Source: JABDCI01 sp964475835 | GTDB lineage: Bacteria > Verrucomicrobiota > Verrucomicrobiia > JABWAM01 | Direction: 5' to 3' | Length of the DNA: 64,000 nt | Assembly: GCA_964475835.1 (NCBI GenBank) | Contig: CAYYYL010000010.1 | Span: 28,661-92,660, forward strand | Part shown: piece after piece, positions 54,901 through 60,004 of the stretch | Layout: each line of letters starts with the position of its first letter | Position numbering within the stretch: the first letter of the stretch is position 1 | The notes under the pieces: generated by a model | What the model was told of the DNA's origin: nothing | Database searches by the model: none | The model's input: the letters and a program-made list of their open reading frames with translations, nothing else | Program-made: the position numbers and the translations under genes

Positions 54901-57333
54901 GATGATGTGGAATTGTCTCAAGTCTCCCCGCGGAGCAAGTTGCTGAACGAGTTCAAGGAGCCTGCTCACGGGTATACCAATTACGAGCTCCATGAGATTG
55001 TTACGAATCCGGAATTTCTGAAGAAAACGGTGTTTTACCGGGATGGGAAAGTTGTTTCCACGGAATCCGTATTGAACGAATTGAAACAAAGCGGTCTGTC
55101 CTTGCCTCAAATAGAAGAGTTGAAGGTTTCGCCGAAATCGATTTCCCCCAGGGTGGATCCTGCGAGTGGGGACGTTGCGCGTATGGAGATGATGAATCCT
55201 GGTACGGCGGGAAGCGGCAAATGGGATGGAAAACTTCCGAAAGTTTCAAAAGAAAAGGGTGCAGCCGTGCCTGCCCCTGAAATTCCGGAAATATACAAAT
55301 TAGTGAGGAATGCCCTGGCGGACGACATGCTTTTCAAAAAAGGACAGGTCAAAAACACATCCTCATTTGGAATGCAGCTTGATCGTCGGTTGACGGACGA
55401 GCAAATGAAGGCTCTGACCCGTGAACACGGGGTTGAGTTTGCCCTGGTGTATCGCACCGGACCTGGAAAAAATGGTGGGGGCGGAACCTACTGGTTGTAC
55501 GCGGGTGGCGAAAATCACGTCAATATTCCCATAGCGGACGATGTCATCGTCCTGAACCACACACACAGGTTGGAGGAACTTGGCGGAATCGCGAGCCCCT
55601 CGGACTATGCTTCCATGAAAAAGCTGGCGGACGCAGGCTCGCCCCAGCGATCCTCCAAAATCCTTCCTGTCGGCAGCGATGGATCGGTTCGTTTCCGGCC
55701 GGATGAGCGGGTGGATTACAATCCCGCAATCAAGCCCTCAAATTACGAGACTCTTACGGCTCAACTTAAAGCCAGAGATACGCTTAAGAATAACGGAGTC
55801 ATCGGTTTTGGGTATGATGCCAACACGCAGGAATTGATTTTGTTAAGCGAAATTCCCTCGGACTCGGCTGGGGTTAGCCAGTTGTATCCCAAGGGCATGA
55901 TCTATGGAAACTTCAACCGTGAGGGGTTGGTTGAAGGAAGTTTGAGTCATTCACCCGCGACCACGAAGGCGGAAATCCGTGAGGCTGTCCGGGCTATCAG
56001 GCTGGCTGTGGACCCAGACGCCGGTAAATGGGTGCCTGCGAGTCCGGCCCGACGGAATGGCATTAGTGGTTTGGAGCAAGGGGGCAAAGATTCGAATTTG
56101 GTTCCAAGTGAAAAACCTAAGTTATATCGGGGGGTTCCAGCTAAATTTGATGAAACCCAACGCCTTGCGGAGCTTGGAATAGTCGTTCCCAGGGGATCCA
56201 AGATGGAGCTTCCGGCATTGTATGACCATGTCACCGGCCGTCCCGTGGATGCGGGTGTTACCTCCTGGACGACGGATCCCGAAGTCGCCAAAATGTTTGC
56301 TGGGAAAAACGGAATCGTCATTGAAGTTGAGGCTGATCAGGTTGCGGATAAAGTGGTGGCCAGGCCGCAGTTGGGTAGGTTTTTAAATGAGAATGAAGTG
56401 TTGCTAAAAGGACCTGTTTACGGAAAGGCACGGAGTCTTAATCCTGCGTACAAGCTGGGTGAGGAGGATGCCGCGAAGTATGCGGTTGAGAACCGGTTTT
56501 CCATGTTCAAGGACTATGGAGCCATGGAGGGGGTTGAAAAGGCCCGCCAGATCCTCGCGAAAAACGGTGCTGTGGAATTTATTTACAACTTCGAAACCAA
56601 GCAAATGGCCTTTTCGGAAAGTGGGGTTTCCTCAAAAATAGGGGGAGGGCTCGAAATGCCAAATAAATCCACCATTTCAGGATTTATTAATAAAAATGGA
56701 ATTATCGAGGATGCGAAAAAAATCTCAGGAGCCTCCGATCTGCAAGTCCAGGAACTTAAACTTGCTGTGAACAAAGCCCTTAAGTTGAGTGAAGGTTCTG
56801 GAAGTGGGGAGGCGAACCCGTTTTGGAACAACAGGGGTACGTTGGGCGCGATGGACAAAACCAGGGAGGGAGGGAATCCCGCTTCAGGAGACGGTATCGC
56901 CCGCATGGAGCAATCCTTGTCGAATCCGTCCGAAAAAGCTGGTGAGGAAAAATCATCTTCCGCAGCTCGGCAAAAGGTGGCTCTTGAAGCGAATCCGGGG
57001 CCGAATGCCGCCTTAAAAATGTTCCGAAAATTGACCGGCCAATATTCAACGCAGGGGGCTGAAGAAGCCAAGCGCGTCGTGTCTCATGATGGGACCGTGA
57101 AATTCGCCTACAACGCGGACACCAAACAACTAGTTCTCACCACGGCGGAACACCGGGTTGCTGCAAAAAAACTTTTGGATGTACCTGCAAACAACACCAC
57201 GTATCAAAAGAATATTATTTTTGGAAACGCCAATAAGTATGGGGTGGTGGACAACACTCTGGCCCATTCGGGTGCGACGGAGCAACAGATCCGAGATGCC
57301 ATCACGGCGGTCAATAAGGCTCTCGAGGAATAA
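45967..57333 (+). CDS. Giant TpsA/CdiA-like exoprotein with stacked C-terminal effector-like modules
   Basis: 3788 residues. It has a signal peptide (1-30), a TPS domain with NPNGM at 140-144, a long beta-helical adhesin part, and the conserved block VWYVTEKD...LMPQIYLP near residues 920-945 found in FhaB/CdiA proteins. Haemagglutinin repeats run over about 975-1640. Residues 2183-3788 hold modules in the order A1, B1, C1, b, b, A2, B2, C2, ART-like, C3, linker, C4 (listed separately). B has an HxH-x9-SPxD motif, the ART-like part has R3388, T3432-S3433 and E3475-N-E3477. CdiA proteins usually carry one toxin at the tip with an immunity gene next to it; here several stack and no immunity gene follows. 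Secretion by the adjacent TpsB is inferred. Confidence 0.93.
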   Translation: MKTKHLMLMKTCLSFTLALSVFVSGAVQGQTVADPAAPVGFKPTVTTAPNGTPMVLITAPSAGGISKNLFQDYNVDASGLIINNSTVGGASVLGGVLSANPNFSGSAATLILNQVTGPNPSMLLGPTEIFGSRAKLVIANPNGMTVDGASFINTSRLTLTTGTPTLNLGQDDLTLTINNTAGITIGSGGLNNGGDVSRNLSQVDLISRTVSIGGEVKDTDNLNILAGQRTYTHSTENSTGTGGSAPAGTTYAIDAAALGAAKAGQIHVISSDQGVGVRMRGDMAASASHITISADGNILFGKATTAQDFSVISANGSVVHSGSDSTVGRNLDVQGQHLTTTAGSKITTTGNSTITLGGVMDHSGTLKGSGNITISANEIQLNAGSGVDSGDKITATSATTLKANGTLSGVNDTKLLAGDRITVGGVIRSKSGGTANVELEGKGITVSGTVEAGKNLNVKGNQDVSITSGGHLDGGNDQTINSDTLVNRGQITAGRKLTINPVSGMDNNQGGYVSAPQTQISGGGQLSNRQGLIQVGANGLNVAMDSIDNVGGYIQGNGAVAVEAKSGGLNNDQGLIQTTSTLNLKSHGIFSNQEGSVLSYDNFSIEAPTVDNTVGSIQSLADGRITTAYLINARRPTNRSYSGEMNFDDVETSEQATLSADGNLIITLESATGLKDGTMLNRASTISAGHDLVITGGSGSALADILQHQRWHQEKYKKHWYSSSKVRWVMDSDTTTETPGYLYGGNSINLDFSGTFNNTGTIQTPALNIAAASIVNGIDGHWLHTPPPTVPANRISPGLSTSLPDPVNPLYKVTHDPSSAYLITSSAPLPDGILTKDDVLNRLGLAGEVKAKFFADPLYEAKLLHELTQKETGKNYLTDAWTTDREQRQKLIESMISYALAHPEARFGVALTDAQIQVLTAPMVWYVTEKDPVNGQDVLMPQIYLPDASLIDLKKFNGGQIMADNAAISTSGKVRNTGYMIVKDDLTINAGDVENEKRTVTEYASYRSKGLFGSSKINTVALQVATDGGEITAGNLTINTPGSFHNLGGSILADQRLKINAGGDIVNQAQKSEFLVTWKPGFWGTLAGKGSAAVGTTFLPGQILSGDTIDLQSGNAVQNVGSKILAVGDIDIHAKDFIKQDIQSATYTTYESSTFGLLGFKDKQRQQIVTQRAETTSQNGNVNFNTVEGDITSRGSTIAAGQDINLTAQKGSVIFDSATTYGVNKDSKSDLFSPMTLLKSTSASASEWNTAKTELPVVAAGRDLNIQSGKNIEGTGLMGTVGRDATLTAGGDVSFKEAKEHLYLHTEDANFGITFFGSEVIKAAMTGGDVGQAVIDTVPMGSSIQSLSKSRSFQDFAFNGTSFGLDAFNTLSAFSSGVNAPGGGLGEGLMNAAGVRTVGIEFGMNSAQQEWTKSYLTDFEVGRDLTIRANQDILLKGGTQLIAGNNMTLDAGRDLTIEANKDEFSSNSSGWGGSLALTFGGQSGGVGLTLGVNHSWSDALGNTYTAGGLLAGGALTTRSGNDTAIRGGGIQGDTVQMDVGGNLSIASVQDTFKSESGNWAGSITLTPSGGVTGSFSYNQAKEDSAWVNQMSGIQSIHGATINVAKDMHLKGASINDESGNLAIHSDTFSSEDIQNHSKSSSFGISVSGSPVSGKPSNGGSQGNPILGTVGFQMAKAEKEGVTRATVGNGTIQTIQNSDLTQLNRDLEKAQEVTKDTHSEIKVLVPIPNPDGKVWKDQFNSIGQAFHKLSSDPQLPPSVRQGAKNMEKQVAEVDQTKDPQLKAQKLEALGDPDVQYSLSKDSSIGMIDEYWEATHHTPDTAEVAEVYRKVMSNETPYIEGGSLKWSDDYASLVTEIRRGLEPKIQITVSDSNASDNQSVVQNQIKDLKGRISHGASGTWDTESNPGPLASFAQNVIQDTVTKIQYDYEGGDAAKLFTSLGKSLFNIGDNSTNPWLTKLTYVGGGSMDAVAGMLTPKTYVDALQQYGQNVKKVYQTRGLGDAAGYALTTWNVQPIFEGIFNIDGVTGLPVGDGLDRVTRSTIGVLNTAGFVLPLEGPLSKALSTPSSRTVLANAQLSSMLAMADESMASLAMRTLSGEATGSSMAKGFAAYDASAFDLSSLNGLMEQKNLTIPYGGSLLETKIGGFSKAGSKTTRPTTSVMEQMPVSGGNGYVYTPLKSTAGVSELFGANDLVIGSKGNLEFLKQRGGIQIPEFGGAEVGYGKHLESQMTKAEKIRISMDGPDGPVVLSDITRKSGILDKYGNPKNGVTEFGIYKALTTPELFAKSEFYLHNTPVPKDWLLIQLEQNGFETGALRAKTTPHVAATPPVNLNPQGVVGGAPTTASSSMELSQLGKAGEGKMPNLSNGMKSGGAVPEIKGLRDQVMGALVDDLMVKSGKAQKASLFGVQIEGRLADAQMQALTKEYGVEFAQIYRPGRGKNGGGGTYWLYAGSENHVTVPVANDVIVVNHTHLSGEASQLASPADYRTLKNLADSGSPQRSSQIVVVGDEKTVRFHTSDQVSRNPAVKPASPEFVKIAEKAAKKLKNNGVVGFGYNVETQELMLFNELSLGKGGSNPSFQDGIIFGNINREGVIHESLSHSGTATKADIREATRAVQRALDPTKAKWEPQTTVSNSKISSLGQSVSEPSPDVTGEGKMFERDDLGAIVNPATSKEVKLPVDAPKISATSEEVKLLSIRPPGEIGRTVSGKITPAQMDELSAGSSTYYSLVYFEGPGKNGAGGAFRVYSGDRAAPIPLGDDVHVVYKTEPNTAVSSAGKMDVSGSRIAETKEPVMTQARVINEAPAVAPVKPFEAPTVSASAVEVKLLSVRPPGEVGRTVSGKLTPAQLEELSAENNAHYALVYFEGPGKNGAGGSYRVYSGERSAPIPVGEDVHVVYKASPGKAASNASPSIEKTQAVSQVPAVSEKLKFGENDVVLGLQPGLQKFKLNGGKGYGQFESAGRDFAAHLDDALKQAENIRFSLDDVELSQVSPRSKLLNEFKEPAHGYTNYELHEIVTNPEFLKKTVFYRDGKVVSTESVLNELKQSGLSLPQIEELKVSPKSISPRVDPASGDVARMEMMNPGTAGSGKWDGKLPKVSKEKGAAVPAPEIPEIYKLVRNALADDMLFKKGQVKNTSSFGMQLDRRLTDEQMKALTREHGVEFALVYRTGPGKNGGGGTYWLYAGGENHVNIPIADDVIVLNHTHRLEELGGIASPSDYASMKKLADAGSPQRSSKILPVGSDGSVRFRPDERVDYNPAIKPSNYETLTAQLKARDTLKNNGVIGFGYDANTQELILLSEIPSDSAGVSQLYPKGMIYGNFNREGLVEGSLSHSPATTKAEIREAVRAIRLAVDPDAGKWVPASPARRNGISGLEQGGKDSNLVPSEKPKLYRGVPAKFDETQRLAELGIVVPRGSKMELPALYDHVTGRPVDAGVTSWTTDPEVAKMFAGKNGIVIEVEADQVADKVVARPQLGRFLNENEVLLKGPVYGKARSLNPAYKLGEEDAAKYAVENRFSMFKDYGAMEGVEKARQILAKNGAVEFIYNFETKQMAFSESGVSSKIGGGLEMPNKSTISGFINKNGIIEDAKKISGASDLQVQELKLAVNKALKLSEGSGSGEANPFWNNRGTLGAMDKTREGGNPASGDGIARMEQSLSNPSEKAGEEKSSSAARQKVALEANPGPNAALKMFRKLTGQYSTQGAEEAKRVVSHDGTVKFAYNADTKQLVLTTAEHRVAAKKLLDVPANNTTYQKNIIFGNANKYGVVDNTLAHSGATEQQIRDAITAVNKALEE
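52513..52890 (+). repeat. Module A, copy 1 of giant TpsA
   Basis: Residues 2183-2308. It starts FGANDLVIG and includes KAEKIRISMDG and the NGVTEFGIYKALTTPELF block. It is homologous to the module at 54736-55098. Function is unknown; its position before module B suggests a pretoxin-like region. Confidence 0.75.
53101..53553 (+). repeat. Module B, copy 1: JAMM-like HxH-x9-SPxD domain
   Basis: Residues 2379-2529. It contains GPGKNG-like GRGKNGGGGTYWLYAG, then NHTH with His2466 and His2468, nine residues, and SPAD with Ser2478 and Asp2481. The order His-x-His...Ser-x-x-Asp resembles the zinc site of JAB/JAMM peptidases, with spacing nine rather than the usual seven and no Pro after the second His. 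A following GSPQRSS block is conserved in copy 2. Confidence 0.65.
53551..53835 (+). repeat. Module C, copy 1
   Basis: Residues 2529-2623. It has the pattern LKNNGVVGFGYN...IIFGNINREGVI...LSHSGTATKADIREA. Four copies of this roughly 90-residue unit occur in the giant TpsA, each at the end of an effector-like unit or at the C terminus. Confidence 0.75.
54022..54261 (+). repeat. Truncated module B (b1)
   Basis: Residues 2686-2765. It matches the first half of module B (ITPAQMDELS...YFEGPGKNGAGGAFRVYSG...DDVHVVYKT) but stops exactly where module B has NHTH. Confidence 0.75.
54415..54657 (+). repeat. Truncated module B (b2)
   Basis: Residues 2817-2897. It is a near-copy of b1 (SVRPPGEVGRTVSGKLTPAQL, YFEGPGKNGAGGSYRVYSG). 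The two half-modules are the most similar pair in the protein, so the duplication is recent. Confidence 0.8.
54736..55098 (+). repeat. Module A, copy 2
   Basis: Residues 2924-3044. It starts LKFGENDVVLG and includes QAENIRFSLDDVELSQV and the HGYTNYELHEIVTNPEFL block, matching copy 1. Confidence 0.75.
55300..55740 (+). repeat. Module B, copy 2: JAMM-like domain
   Basis: Residues 3112-3258. It has the same motifs as copy 1: GPGKNGGGGTYWLYAGG, NHTH with His3198 and His3200, nine residues, SPSD with Ser3210 and Asp3213, then LADAGSPQRSS. All putative ligands are retained. Confidence 0.65.
55741..56031 (+). repeat. Module C, copy 2
   Basis: Residues 3259-3355. It has LKNNGVIGFGYD, MIYGNFNREGLV and LSHSPATTKAEIREA, matching copy 1. 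Confidence 0.75.
56113..56460 (+). other. ADP-ribosyltransferase-like domain (R-S-ExE type) of giant TpsA
   Basis: Residues 3383-3498. It has LYRGVP with Arg3388, VTSWTTDPEVAKMFAG with Thr3432-Ser3433, and NENEVLLKGPV with Glu3475 and Glu3477. The order Arg, Ser-containing strand, ExE is that of arginine-specific mono-ADP-ribosyltransferase toxins, and TSWTTDPEVA is a typical form of the second strand. It lies once, between C2 and C3. Confidence 0.72.
56497..56790 (+). repeat. Module C, copy 3
   Basis: Residues 3511-3608. It is more diverged: ILAKNGAVEFIYN, TISGFINKNGII and a later ELKLAVNKAL. It follows the ADP-ribosyltransferase-like domain directly. Confidence 0.65.
57049..57330 (+). repeat. 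Module C, copy 4 (C terminus)
   Basis: Residues 3695-3788. It has GTVKFAYNADTKQL, IIFGNANKYGVV and LAHSGATEQQIRDAITAVNKAL, and ends at the stop codon. It is preceded by a Ser/Gly/Glu-rich linker without a recognisable domain. Confidence 0.7.
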
Positions 57334-57509
57334 AGGGCTGAGGGCCCATCTGCCAAAATCGATCGTGACTGCTGTAGGCTTGCTTTTGCGAGAGGGGTAT
57401 GAAAATCCAGGAAGAAGGACGCGAAGTGTCTCAATGTAGATTTGGCTTGTGTCCCAGATGGAATCGACGCAAGTTCATCTCTTCAGCAACCTGTTAACCT
57501 GGGAGCCAT

Positions 57510-57908
57510 GTGAATATTCTAGTTGTTGAAGACGATCGCTTCTTGAGAGGCATGCTCTTTCAGATGATGAATCACATCGGAAAGCATGATGTCAGTTTCG
57601 TCACCAACGGGCATAATGCCCTGTCCCTTCTTGCCGACCCGAGTCATGGGTTCGATCTGGTGTTCATTGATCTCCATATGCCTCGTATGACGGGAGACAA
57701 GGTGATCCGGATCGTTCAGGAGATTGTGGATACGAATTTCGTGGTGGTGACGGGCCATCCCGATGCGGTTCAAAATCCTCCCAGGCACGTACGTGTGGTC
57801 CCAAAGCCGTTTGATTTCAATGTGATCGAGTCGATCATTCGAGACACGGAGCAGGAGATTCGGGCCCGAAAGCAGGCGTCGCAGAAGAATCCATCTCAAG
57901 CTGGTTGA
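57510..57908 (+). CDS. Single-domain response regulator (CheY-like receiver)
   Basis: A 132-residue receiver with an acidic pocket (VVEDD near the N terminus), the phospho-acceptor Asp54 in FIDLHMPRMTG, and the conserved Lys in VPKPFD. There is no output domain, so it works by protein binding. GTG at 57510 is chosen: GGGAG lies seven bases upstream, and an ATG two bases earlier is out of frame. It is convergent with the kinase gene and overlaps its end by 13 bases, so the pair may act together. The 176-base gap before it holds no recognisable gene; an immunity protein was looked for there and not seen. Confidence 0.88.
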   Translation: MNILVVEDDRFLRGMLFQMMNHIGKHDVSFVTNGHNALSLLADPSHGFDLVFIDLHMPRMTGDKVIRIVQEIVDTNFVVVTGHPDAVQNPPRHVRVVPKPFDFNVIESIIRDTEQEIRARKQASQKNPSQAG

Positions 57909-60004
57909 GAGGCTTTTCGTGTTTGTTTGGTGGCGTCAGTGCCCGATTTTTTTGAGGAAAGCGTTTTTCGAAGACTTTCAATTTTCTGATCATTCGCAAT
58001 TAGCTGACCATAGGAGTAATCCATGGGAAGGAGGAGTTTCACCCGTGTGCCTTTTTCCCCGCTGTCGATCATAATTCTAACGGTGTGGTCGAGCACGGTG
58101 CGCTGGACGATGGGTAGCCCAAGCCCCATTCCCAGCGCCTTGGTCGTGCAGAAAGGGGAGAAGACCTTATCCCGGATATCCGGAGGAATCCCATGGCCGT
58201 TGTCCTCAACGGTGATGGCGACGCCTTCGTGAATATCTCCGAGGGCTCGAACGGAAAGAATGATGCTGGGATGTTCCGTCTTGCTGGTAGCCTCGACGGC
58301 GTTGATCACAAGGTGGGAAAGGCATTCGGCAAGGGCGTTTTCATCGCCCTGGATAGTCGGAATGTTGGTGTCGTTTCGGATATCCACCTCCACGTTTCGG
58401 GGCAGGAGCTGGAGTCTGGCCATGTCGACGCCGCTCTGGACGGTCTTTTGAAGGTCCAGGGGCTGGAATCGCAACTCCGGGGGGTGGGCGAAATTAGTGA
58501 TCAAGTCGATCATCTTGTTTAAGCGATCGACCTCCTGGGGGACGAGCTTCCAGAATTCGTGACGGAATTCCGGATCATCGTACCGCTCAGGCAGGAGTTG
58601 AGCAAAGGTACGGATGGCGACGAGGGGATTGCGAATCTGATGGGACATGCTTGCAGCGAGTTCAGTCCAGAAACTTGCCCGCTCCAGACGTTCCTGTTTT
58701 TGACGCAGTAACTGCTCGGCGGTGAGATCCTCGATTATGGCCATGGCGCCGATGCCAAAGGATTCCTGATTAAAACTATAGGCCTGGACGGAAAGGGTTC
58801 GCTGAGTGAGGGGATCCGTCCATTGCAGGGGTTGACCTTGGGGTTCGTCATCCAGGGTACGCAATAAAAGGTCGGCAAGGCGGCTTCCTAATTGTTCCAC
58901 GGGCTTTCCCACAATCTCGTTGGAAGCCACGGAAAGGAGTCGTTGTGCCGAGGTGTTGAACCACTGGACGAGTCCGTTTTTGTCCACCGCGACGATGCCT
59001 GTAGGCATCGATTGCAGAAGCGTTTCCAGGAGATTTTTTTGAATTCCCGCGTCCTCATAGAGCAGGGCGTTTTCGAGGTTGGTGGAAATGTGTTCGGCGA
59101 CGATCATCAGATCCTCGAGATCGGCGGGAGTGAAGGGAACGCCCGTGCCCCGGTGTCCTACAAAAAGCCACCCGATGATACGGGTTCGCGCATACAGGGG
59201 GATAAGAACCTCGGCCCCGAGACGATCCAGGATTTGCTTCAGAAAGCGACGTTGCGAGATATCCCGTATATGCTCCAGAGTGGAGTGGGAAACGATGTGT
59301 GCGTTGAGCTCCAGCCAGTGGACGAAGGGGTCATGATCGGAGTACTCGAGGCGATCGGTGCCTTCGAGGCAGCGAAGTCCCGCCCGGAGGCGGTAGCTCT
59401 GGGAGGCTCGAATCCACGAAAAAATGCCAACGCGGGAGACTTTGATTGTGGAGGCGACTCCCTCGACGATGCTTTCAAGAAGGGCATCAATGTTATGAAA
59501 ATGTCGGAATGCGCGATAGAGGTGGCGCAAGGGTGGAGGGGCGGCCTGTCGTTCCACCTGGGGCGGAGTGGCCTGGGAGGCGAAACTCATCGTTGGAGTT
59601 GGAGAGAGAGATTCCTCTCTCAGGATCTGATTTTCAACGGTCAGTTTGATATGATCGAGGGCGCGGACGATGAGCTTCTGGAAGCGAGGCCGATCGATGC
59701 GAACATCCTCCACGGCGAAAATTCCCGCGGCTTCCATTTCCAGCATGGGTTCAGATCGTGGGATACCCAGGGCGATAAGGATCGTTTGGGGATAGGTCTT
59801 ATGAACCTGGTGAACGATGCTCCTGGCGTTTTCACTATGAAGATCGACGATCAAAACGGTGGGGCCCCATTGTTGGAGAAGGCGTTCGATTCGATGGGTG
59901 GAGTGTATGTGCTCCATCCGAGCGATGGACTTGAGGTAACCATCCATCCGGGCGATAAAATCCGAATCCTGTGTGTAAACAATGCAGGTGGCCGGGGAAT
60001 TCAT
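57896..60004 (-). CDS. Sensor histidine kinase with degenerate receiver, GAF and PAS domains
   Basis: A 702-residue soluble protein. An N-terminal receiver-like domain (about 1-120) keeps an Asp in LIVDLHS but lacks the conserved phosphorylation-site Lys. GAF (about 155-330), PAS (about 335-440) and a HisKA domain with His455 in SMSHQIRNP follow. An HATPase domain has the N box INAVEATSK and G boxes VEDNGHGIPP and ALGMGLGLP. It is closely related to the next kinase in the phosphoacceptor region (NPLVAI.TF.QLLPERY). The gene overlaps the upstream kinase by four bases and converges on the orphan receiver. A soluble kinase next to a membrane kinase suggests one signalling circuit. Confidence 0.92.
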   Translation of the reverse strand: MNSPATCIVYTQDSDFIARMDGYLKSIARMEHIHSTHRIERLLQQWGPTVLIVDLHSENARSIVHQVHKTYPQTILIALGIPRSEPMLEMEAAGIFAVEDVRIDRPRFQKLIVRALDHIKLTVENQILREESLSPTPTMSFASQATPPQVERQAAPPPLRHLYRAFRHFHNIDALLESIVEGVASTIKVSRVGIFSWIRASQSYRLRAGLRCLEGTDRLEYSDHDPFVHWLELNAHIVSHSTLEHIRDISQRRFLKQILDRLGAEVLIPLYARTRIIGWLFVGHRGTGVPFTPADLEDLMIVAEHISTNLENALLYEDAGIQKNLLETLLQSMPTGIVAVDKNGLVQWFNTSAQRLLSVASNEIVGKPVEQLGSRLADLLLRTLDDEPQGQPLQWTDPLTQRTLSVQAYSFNQESFGIGAMAIIEDLTAEQLLRQKQERLERASFWTELAASMSHQIRNPLVAIRTFAQLLPERYDDPEFRHEFWKLVPQEVDRLNKMIDLITNFAHPPELRFQPLDLQKTVQSGVDMARLQLLPRNVEVDIRNDTNIPTIQGDENALAECLSHLVINAVEATSKTEHPSIILSVRALGDIHEGVAITVEDNGHGIPPDIRDKVFSPFCTTKALGMGLGLPIVQRTVLDHTVRIMIDSGEKGTRVKLLLPMDYSYGQLIANDQKIESLRKTLSSKKSGTDATKQTRKASQPA

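Noticed and set aside
57158..57439. A 93-residue frame overlapping the end of the giant exoprotein gene, considered as an immunity gene.
   Set aside because: It begins deep inside the coding sequence in another frame, lacks a ribosome site and looks like an out-of-frame shadow.
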